A DNA stretch of 64,000 nucleotides, from NCBI GenBank assembly GCA_000727475.1, contig KL647317.1, positions 1,384,444-1,448,443 of the forward strand, read 5' to 3'. Shown here one piece after another: positions 63,901 through 64,000 of this stretch. Made by a program: the position numbers and the translations under genes. Positions within the stretch are counted from its first letter, which is position 1. Each line of letters begins with the position of its first letter. Origin of the DNA: Sarcocystis neurona. Its lineage: Eukaryota > Apicomplexa > Conoidasida > Eucoccidiorida > Sarcocystidae. The notes beneath the pieces were generated by a model. That model was not told the origin of the DNA and did not search any database. It was given only the letters and a program-made list of their open reading frames with translations.

Positions 63901-64000
63901 ATGGTCATCAAAAGACAGGTAGAGAGACAGACAGATATACAGGAACAGGTCTGTAGACGCGCAGATATAGACACGCAGATATAAACACGCAGATATAAAC
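27931..64000 (-). CDS. Gene B (whole span, 5' end outside window): helical-repeat gene or tandem genes
   Basis: More than 35 candidate minus-strand exons run from the right edge to a TGA at 27931. The five 3'-most join perfectly in phase. Others form local phase-consistent chains: 51518/51269, 42080/41903, 53073/52878, and 61430 through 61180 to 61119. Exons encode Leu/Ala helices like those of gene A, with Ala/Ser/Gln tracts and acidic linkers. I see no internal start-plus-promoter block, but with 36 kb and many unassigned phases it may be two or more similar genes in tandem. No Asp-Gly-Pro RAP motif was seen. The function is unknown, and an organellar RNA-binding solenoid is the leading guess. 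Confidence 0.4.
28435..28515 (-). CDS. Gene B exon
   Basis: Acceptor GATGCAG|GC and donor GAC|GTATAG, starting with two bases and ending in phase 1. It encodes LLHFADVPTDCICWFYRVLC. If the donor is not used, the frame stops at 28415 and this would be the last exon instead. Confidence 0.5.
28565..28728 (-). CDS. Gene B exon
   Basis: Acceptor GGCGCAG|A and donor CTTG|GTAAAA (phase 1 to 1). It encodes IRVICSTYGGDPYRVTMCCP, RWTLPSSIFHKEGTLCNAGV and AQCVLRSRVL. A mixed strand/helix composition unlike the Leu/Ala repeats suggests a separate folded C-terminal domain. No family was recognised. Confidence 0.55.
28793..28881 (-). CDS. Gene B exon
   Basis: Acceptor GTTTCAG|TCT and donor CTGA|GTAGGT (phase 0 to 2). 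It encodes SPPASVDKRVEHIATSFRTS and TKIVELAVA. Both ends fit the neighbouring exons. Confidence 0.6.
29135..29428 (-). CDS. Gene B exon (98 codons), charged helix and acidic linker
   Basis: Acceptor TTGTGTAG|CTG and donor AAA|GTAGGT, phase 0/0. It encodes LKEEAQKCAQAAEILLREEG, then an acidic/Lys linker (GSDKKKDGDELADVDG), an Ala/Ser tract and REEDEETQLFHTLWNVK. The long charged open frame with good splice sites is the strongest coding call in the 3' part of gene B. It overlaps a Ser-rich plus-strand ORF, which I read as its antisense shadow. Confidence 0.7.
29475..29660 (-). CDS. Possible gene B exon, frame unresolved
   Basis: Downstream of CTGCTGCAG near 29655, one frame reads LLAHEGCPGTAAMGTFLIVS. 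Another continues to AAAVAADADVAGAVVPVATA with a GAC|GTGGGA donor. Both are helical in style. Neither end phase fits the 29428 acceptor cleanly. Confidence 0.3.
29939..30028 (-). CDS. Gene B exon (30 codons)
   Basis: A strong pyrimidine tract ends TTCCCAG|GTG, and the donor is ACG|GTGAGC, phase 0/0. It encodes RQPLFHKAIAGLVGALVKAL and QKVQTT, a clear amphipathic helix. Confidence 0.65.
30378..30528 (-). CDS. Gene B exon
   Basis: Acceptor GTGTCAG|G and donor CAG|GTGCGG. It encodes FRHLPEPHVRVGVADKSTPR and DSLGFSAVCAAWCAFSRALR. The second half is a good helix. An internal GTACGT at about 30490 could be an alternative donor. Confidence 0.55.
30757..30904 (-). CDS. Gene B exon (3' end uncertain)
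   Basis: Acceptor GAGTGCAG|GCA, phase 0, encodes VDVLQKNTTAKVAEVLEPFP, then a Pro/Ala/Glu linker. The donor may be GTTG|GTGCAC or an earlier CCT|GTACAC. The phase of the start matches the 31236 donor. Confidence 0.5.
31236..31384 (-). CDS. Gene B helical exon with GTACGT donor
   Basis: Acceptor TCTTTGCAG|TT and donor GCG|GTACGT (phase 2 to 0). It encodes GNCVPVLSLWDALHVLASLG and ASPLIMAAAAVGAVMA. The LWDALHVLASLG core is again OPR/RAP-like. Confidence 0.65.
32904..33155 (-). CDS. Gene B exon with Lys tract
   Basis: Acceptor AAGCCAAG|GT and donor AAAC|GTACTT. The 83 codons include GRLPAVSRLYAASSAAAVAA, GKATRCLQEGLSALLPLDR, a six-Lys run and SLGPDIYQGK. A possible small downstream exon at 32782-32850 (AAAILVLVGQLKDFLLTLKR) follows. 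The opposite strand also has a consensus AAG|GTAAGC there. Confidence 0.6.
33560..33900. repeat. CATA/CACA microsatellite
   Basis: ATACATACATAC and ACACACATAC tracts in a gene B intron. Confidence 0.9.
34036..34237 (-). CDS. Gene B exon
   Basis: Acceptor TGCTTGTAG|AAG after a CTG tract, 67 codons and donor ACTG|GTAATT (end phase 1). It begins basic (KRARKSGKERTRSSR), has an Ala-rich linker and ends HDEVLQLALAQIRFFVLDAT, a typical helix. Confidence 0.65.
34433..34621. repeat. 63-bp tandem repeat, 3 copies
   Basis: GCACCTCTCG recurs at 34442, 34505 and 34568. The unit is 21 codons long and open on both strands. Copies 2 and 3 are closest. Confidence 0.9.
35003..35450 (-). CDS. Possible gene B coding block with overlapping open frames
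   Basis: Two minus frames have strong coding character: VASATVLNELAAGAPENRKI and LLQVQLKHVGFVDTPGILVS at 35003-35260, and EGAPEQVAADIHEKSVHTCT at 35300-35420. Donors GAA|GTAAGC and GAG|GTAGCT are present. The block is not microsatellite, and CAGGTG/CACCTG motifs recur in it. The exon boundaries could not be settled. Confidence 0.35.
35774..36392 (-). CDS. Gene B long exon
   Basis: Acceptor TTTCATGCAG|C and donor CAC|GTACGT, 206 codons. It begins LRLHSLLLLQQLFTLSFSSA, has a Ser/Asn/Gly-rich linker of about 110 residues (sense CAG, AGC), then LTRTQLEACCWPSAAVAAPL and AAIDTARLLLHATNCVTAS. Two helical repeats are separated by a low-complexity insertion, as expected for HAAR-rich coccidian proteins. 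Confidence 0.65.
36894..37043 (-). CDS. Gene B exon (50 codons) next to assembly gap
   Basis: Acceptor GGTTGCAG|GTG and donor GAG|GTGGCA, phase 0/0. It encodes GTICHAEWLLLLQQLTRARR and LLQKPEAQAVAASDGGG. The frame stays open past the donor to about 36830, so the exon may be longer. The phase does not fit the exon across the gap, so an exon may be missing in the Ns. Confidence 0.6.
37508..38159. other. Assembly gap (652 N)
   Basis: Unresolved bases inside a gene B intron. A 35-bp sequence plus TA tract is repeated on both sides (37461-37495 and 38185-38219), so the gap probably covers a tandem repeat. Confidence 0.95.
38458..39528 (-). CDS. Gene B long Ala/Ser-rich exon
   Basis: Acceptor CTTGCAG|T after a CTG tract, 356 codons, donor CTCG|GTGAGA. 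It encodes EWQQVTPAYLLSSEAVTALP, ASVAASFHYIQQSDEVQRSA, a Cys-rich patch (CGCRRCSSCALPLYACTCC, spacing suggestive of a metal site), several Ala/acidic linkers, then HGYELLESLYGRYWKQQYED and SKLETLFTSVVHGIACRT. The domain family was not recognised. The strand is secure from length, composition and donor. Confidence 0.7.
40300..40852 (-). CDS. Gene B Gln-rich exon (end uncertain)
   Basis: Acceptor CCTCAAG|GG. It encodes GLWCTGALAAALGKATAGAA, then an Ala/Gly/Thr linker and a long Gln/Arg tract coded by sense CAG. A strong donor GG|GTAAGG at 40814 would instead end it after 13 codons, leaving the Gln tract intronic. I favour coding because sense-CAG elsewhere marks exons. Confidence 0.45.
41248..41903 (-). 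CDS. Gene B long helical exon
   Basis: Acceptor GCTGCTGCAG|CAC and donor GGA|GTAATG, or a stop if unspliced (TAA at 41244-41246). The 218 codons include HAVQGMQQKTATLSLLFAAL, QQLSYPLLAAASCAATARAW, an Ala tract, VQLALSFRLACTRHRT, a Gln tract and NARDAIHLQRFRLAAVAQ. Helical repeats are interrupted by homopolymer insertions. Confidence 0.7.
41976..42080 (-). CDS. Gene B exon (35 codons)
   Basis: Acceptor GGTCCAG|GCG and donor GGG|GTCTGC, phase 0/0. It joins in phase across a 72-bp intron to 41903. It encodes AYVQILLHITGRPLERVQHR. An alternative acceptor at 42049 in another frame (AARWSEYNIDVSPALSGICP) is also plausible. Confidence 0.45.
42260..43300. repeat. Purine-rich (plus) / pyrimidine-rich (minus) kilobase
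   Basis: AGAAGAAG, GGAGAGG and GAAAAAG sequence dominates for about 1 kb within the intron after the 43367 donor. It makes a 343-codon minus ORF that I do not accept as a gene. Confidence 0.75.
43367..43483 (-). CDS. Gene B exon (39 codons)
   Basis: Acceptor TTTCATCTCAG|GCC and donor GAG|GTAGGG, phase 0/0. It encodes ASDGLIACLEEGTYSSVPGL and IAAAAARDSLWTSFVHVE. Both splice sites are near consensus. The following intron holds a 1-kb pyrimidine-rich stretch. Confidence 0.65.
44400..44760. repeat. 129-bp degenerate direct repeat
   Basis: GTCAACRCACAGACGCATMCATGT occurs at 44448 and 44577, followed by similar ATAC text. A GATA run lies at 44716-44733. Confidence 0.65.
45073..45130 (-). CDS. Gene B micro-exon
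   Basis: Acceptor TCTGGCAG|C and donor TCG|GTACGC. It encodes KAFNNLASKVEAAVHDICS, very like a RAP-protein repeat. An open patch at 45480-45610 (YTNEDVLPNYLHEWHLSAHA, donor TTGG|GTAGTG) may be another exon upstream. Confidence 0.6.
46985..47144 (-). CDS. Gene B helical exon
   Basis: Acceptor GCTGCTGCAG|GC and donor CAG|GTAGCT. It encodes PSPNVCALLDAVGCALGLVD, ICSGQAAHVELKNVLAVSLA and YPRLLALSSYGC. A clear solenoid-type repeat. Confidence 0.65.
47946..47996 (-). CDS. Possible gene B micro-exon (both strands open)
   Basis: The minus-strand reading is CTACCAG|A to AT|GTAGAG, encoding KAVHCVFNVISIACER. The plus strand reads TATGCAG|TTG to TCTG|GTAGGT, encoding LVNSLHAFTGDGNDIKDAVY. I favour minus because all secure neighbours are minus. 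Confidence 0.35.
47995..48330. repeat. About 85-110-bp degenerate tandem repeat
   Basis: The core GGTRNGTGTGYGTACCCATAC followed by TA tract recurs near 47998, 48073, 48183 and 48268. Confidence 0.65.
49965..50670. repeat. 700-bp CA/CATA microsatellite
   Basis: The longest near-continuous microsatellite here, of ACAC, ATAC and ATAGATAC units. It fills the intron downstream of the 50878 donor. Confidence 0.9.
50878..51269 (-). CDS. Gene B exon containing a 30-bp minisatellite
   Basis: Acceptor GACCTGCAG|GA and donor GCT|GTACGC, two bases then 130 codons. It encodes a Ser run, GRDDDDSSSGPLGRKTDGSG, decapeptide repeats SGSSSGAAPT and NLYAWQWHRRRFYFYALTLL. The phase fits the 51371 donor exactly. 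The low-complexity middle is probably a disordered, variable surface loop or linker (inference). Confidence 0.65.
50981..51130 (-). repeat. 30-bp coding minisatellite, 5 copies
   Basis: The unit CTGCTGCTGCCACTTGTGGG plus GGCTGCCCCG is repeated. The middle copies are identical and the outer ones diverge. It encodes SGSSSGAAPT in the accepted frame. Confidence 0.95.
51371..51518 (-). CDS. Gene B helical exon
   Basis: Acceptor ACGTGCAG|GCG and donor GCTG|GTGATG (phase 0 to 1). It encodes AVVSRDSSDARAAATTAFAV and GDLLLLAVEQLLQADCWCC. Good OPR/RAP-like helices. Confidence 0.65.
51840..51934 (-). CDS. Probable gene B exon
   Basis: Acceptor GTTGGCAG|ATG and donor CCG|GTGTTG. It encodes MRVSIARVLFPTEVVDKGDI then AEQRENAREEC. 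An acceptor 26 bp upstream is possible. Confidence 0.45.
52815..52878 (-). CDS. Possible gene B exon (antisense also open)
   Basis: Acceptor TGCATCAG|TTC and donor CTC|GTGTAC encode FLALRLPDLVEQPVLHVSLC. The start phase matches the 52997 donor. The plus strand has its own open, spliced-looking reading here (see findings). Confidence 0.4.
52997..53073 (-). CDS. Probable gene B exon
   Basis: Acceptor GACGCAG|AA and donor TTT|GTACGT. It encodes IYGRLACSVAQVYSSTTAPA then IYNPF. The plus strand is also open across it. Confidence 0.45.
53556..53632 (-). CDS. Gene B exon (25 codons)
   Basis: Acceptor CAGCTTCAG|GA and donor CAG|GTGTGT. It encodes LKSDDFKNCMRRATAWIKLH then YAVHQ. It is non-repetitive, charged and convincingly coding. 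Confidence 0.65.
53660..54290. repeat. About 153-bp tandem array, 4 or more copies
   Basis: The CRGTACA anchor recurs at 53755, 53911, 54060 and 54217 (spacings 156, 149 and 157). Each unit carries ACATCTACACATTCCT-like and AACGCAAACATATATA-like blocks. Fainter copies may extend to about 54680. Confidence 0.85.
54820..55080. repeat. TA microsatellites
   Basis: Multiple TATATATA tracts inside a gene B intron. Confidence 0.85.
55391..55544 (-). CDS. Gene B helical exon
   Basis: Acceptor CTCCCCAG|T and donor TAC|GTGCCG. It encodes QNTADILFISAAAAAAGRAA, RALEAAQVPPRLSGG and a Cys-rich end. It follows a long sense-CTG and GCC/GCT tract at 55560-55920. Confidence 0.5.
55800..55866. repeat. GGCAGC hexanucleotide repeat
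   Basis: About eleven GCAGCG/GCGGCG units. On the sense (minus) strand this is a pyrimidine-poor GCTGCC tract upstream of the 55544 acceptor. Confidence 0.85.
56070..56397 (-). CDS. Gene B exon with consensus GTAAGC donor
   Basis: Acceptor GTTCTACAG|CCG and donor TTGA|GTAAGC. The 109 codons run PIRARAALEPLFEAERTAAL, AKLTQLLAAAGG, a Ser tract, TSEEGRNEAATAAKFHVPAA and WKRELTQTARKYVLLEKCLL. Helices flank a Ser/Thr insertion. Confidence 0.7.
56450..56840 (-). CDS. Cluster of probable short gene B exons
   Basis: Three or four short candidates sit in a sense-CTG context. About 56455-56504 reads LLLQVRDKLAVES. About 56553-56601 reads PALADSLLLLLSFLPLP, with donor GCC|GTATGG. About 56700-56750 reads LQRLAQSRQVLQSLCC. 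About 56790-56840 reads RTASPAAVAIAAASAC. Each has a CTGCAG-type acceptor, but joins were not resolved. Confidence 0.35.
57023..57226 (-). CDS. Gene B helical exon (68 codons)
   Basis: Acceptor GCCGGCAG|GTA and donor GCG|GTGTAC, phase 0/0. A GTACGT two bases on is an alternative. It encodes SAAVENLPALSLRMWFLSLS, RLAPHLALPLLVTLRLHVTG and AVRDECSAIFLALAKA. A textbook solenoid pattern. Confidence 0.65.
57420..57560 (-). CDS. Possible gene B exons
   Basis: AHAASLVQVLSVGFQLLLPL ends at a CTC|GTAGGT donor near 57421. VLWLAGRVRADSPLLLLLLR lies upstream. Both are helical, but the frames differ and the joins are unclear. Confidence 0.3.
58303..58376 (-). CDS. Probable gene B exon
   Basis: Acceptor GTGAACAG|GGG and donor CCA|GTGAAG, phase 0 to 2. 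It encodes GPLIVVENVPFCGSLQLSIK. The beta-strand-like composition differs from the helical exons. Confidence 0.45.
58650..58880. repeat. 156-bp direct repeat, 2 copies
   Basis: A block of about 45 bp (AAGGTCGACCAAATATATAC and GCGGTGATACGCATGT) at 58668 recurs with changes at 58824. The second copy abuts the donor of the 58901 exon. Confidence 0.75.
58901..58967 (-). CDS. Gene B exon with GTACGT donor
   Basis: Acceptor TCCTATGCAG|AT and donor CGC|GTACGT. It encodes AALDKALTSSCREQQLFDAL. Short, charged and amphipathic. Confidence 0.65.
59912..60043 (-). CDS. Gene B exon
   Basis: Acceptor TTGTAGCAG|GT and donor CGAG|GTAGTA. It encodes RHTYDVRLCVAICLFLPEYI then NFLVQKSASAGLSVPQCLTC. Clearly coding. 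Confidence 0.65.
60240..60510 (-). CDS. Probable gene B coding block, frame unresolved
   Basis: Two minus frames are helical: ARRCLRAAAEGNFPAAVVAA to NTSAFLDALSLCLC, and LPDAAFALLLKAIFPPLLLL to VLARLQQQHACFVAIS. A GGCTGCAG|CAG acceptor near 60365 could switch between them. Confidence 0.35.
60550..60680 (-). CDS. Possible gene B micro-exon
   Basis: RLPLLTLSVPQLSWMQ ends at a CAG|GTCCAC donor near 60608. It lies inside a sense-CTG tract and is weakly supported. Confidence 0.25.
61071..61119 (-). CDS. Gene B micro-exon
   Basis: Acceptor GGTGCTGCAG|CAA and donor ACAC|GTGCTT. It encodes QRVLLLTVRATDSLRT. The start phase fits the 26-bp exon at 61155-61180. Confidence 0.5.
61155..61180 (-). CDS. 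Gene B 26-bp micro-exon
   Basis: Acceptor GTCTCTCTGCAG|CA and donor GTG|GTATTG. In the phase set by its neighbours it encodes HVDFLACV (the other phase gives HMLTFLRA). Confidence 0.4.
61345..61430 (-). CDS. Gene B exon with possible GC donor
   Basis: Acceptor TTGCTCAG|A, 28 codons FDSLSGLLQLERLRCLDALP and WQLGQPWT, followed by CAG|GCAAGT. That is an ideal GC-AG type donor, and no GT donor fits as well. Confidence 0.55.
61490..62110. repeat. TA/ATAC microsatellite intron
   Basis: Degenerate TATATA, ACATAT and GTATAC repeats between the 61430 and 62209 exons. A non-repeat patch at 61680-61800 is open on both strands without splice support. Confidence 0.75.
62209..62480 (-). CDS. Gene B exon with Ala tract
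   Basis: Acceptor GTACCAG|G (or 62502, GGGACAG|G) and donor CTC|GTACGT. It encodes ENCARLALALSLPSSPFYAA, an Ala/Glu/Asp-rich tract and WSAATLLQHFWETSDPGS. Helix plus homopolymer insertion. Confidence 0.6.
63111..63163 (-). CDS. Gene B exon with consensus GTAAGT donor
   Basis: Acceptor ACCGCCAG|GCA and donor CAGCA|GTAAGT (phase 0 to 2). It encodes AGEIGAAFRAALDLLQQ. Very convincing despite its length. Confidence 0.6.
63572..63664 (-). CDS. Possible gene B exon
   Basis: Acceptor GTCCACAG|AC and donor TCTT|GTGTTG. It encodes RYLLRRVETEVLLPGPAVSQ then RLLALPLH. Other frames on both strands are open, and a further patch at 63700-63820 (FFGTKLRMYYSDVSVAVGEM) may also be coding. Confidence 0.35.

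Noticed and set aside
1..64000. Transposons, retroelements, viral or toxin genes, rRNA and telomere-like AAACCCT repeats
   Set aside because: No reverse transcriptase, transposase, LTR, rRNA or AAACCCT array was visible on either strand.

Overview
Most likely an apicomplexan nuclear contig, probably from an Eimeria-like coccidian. Base composition is near-balanced. CAG/CTG triplet tracts encode runs of Gln, Ala and Ser, and dense TATA/ATAC/CA microsatellites fill the non-coding sequence. Homopolymeric amino-acid repeats from CAG triplets are a known hallmark of Eimeria genomes. I see no bacterial operons, tRNA, rRNA, transposon, CRISPR array or AAACCCT telomere-like repeats. The organism call is an inference from this style, not from a diagnostic gene.

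Almost everything I can support as coding lies on the minus strand, as short exons (26 to 1071 bp, plus one 3.8-kb first exon) separated by 0.04 to 3 kb of microsatellite. I joined exons by eye, using open frame, splice sites and intron phase. Exon positions are therefore predictions without transcript support.

Region 1 (90-23160) holds gene A. The ATG at 23160 has an in-frame stop just upstream. The first exon is long and Gln-rich, about 1250 codons. At least 13 small exons with amphipathic, Leu/Ala-rich helical sequence follow, and a terminal exon stops at 90. The helices resemble OPR/RAP-family helical repeats, and the last two exons resemble a degenerate RAP domain. RAP proteins of apicomplexans are mostly organellar RNA-binding factors. 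For this gene that role is inference.

Region 2 (23161 to about 27930) is a 4.8-kb gene-free interval. Its first 3.6 kb is nearly free of microsatellites and is the best candidate for the promoter of gene A and the 3' flank of gene B.

Region 3 (27931 to beyond 64000) holds gene B, or a tandem series of similar genes, on the minus strand. Its five 3'-most exons (29428 down to 27931) join with matching phases and end in a stop codon. Thirty or so further exons of the same helical style continue to the right edge, so the 5' end is outside the window. A 652-bp assembly gap sits at 37508-38159.

Two architectural regularities stand out. First, triplet orientation: on the sense strand, exons carry CAG while introns carry CTG, often right up to a CTGCAG splice acceptor. 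Second, many 5' splice sites read GTACGT, GTACGC or GTACAC instead of GTAAGT, and so merge into the ATAC/ACGT microsatellite that fills the intron. Several tandem arrays (30, 63, about 110, 129, 153 and 156 bp units) complete the picture.
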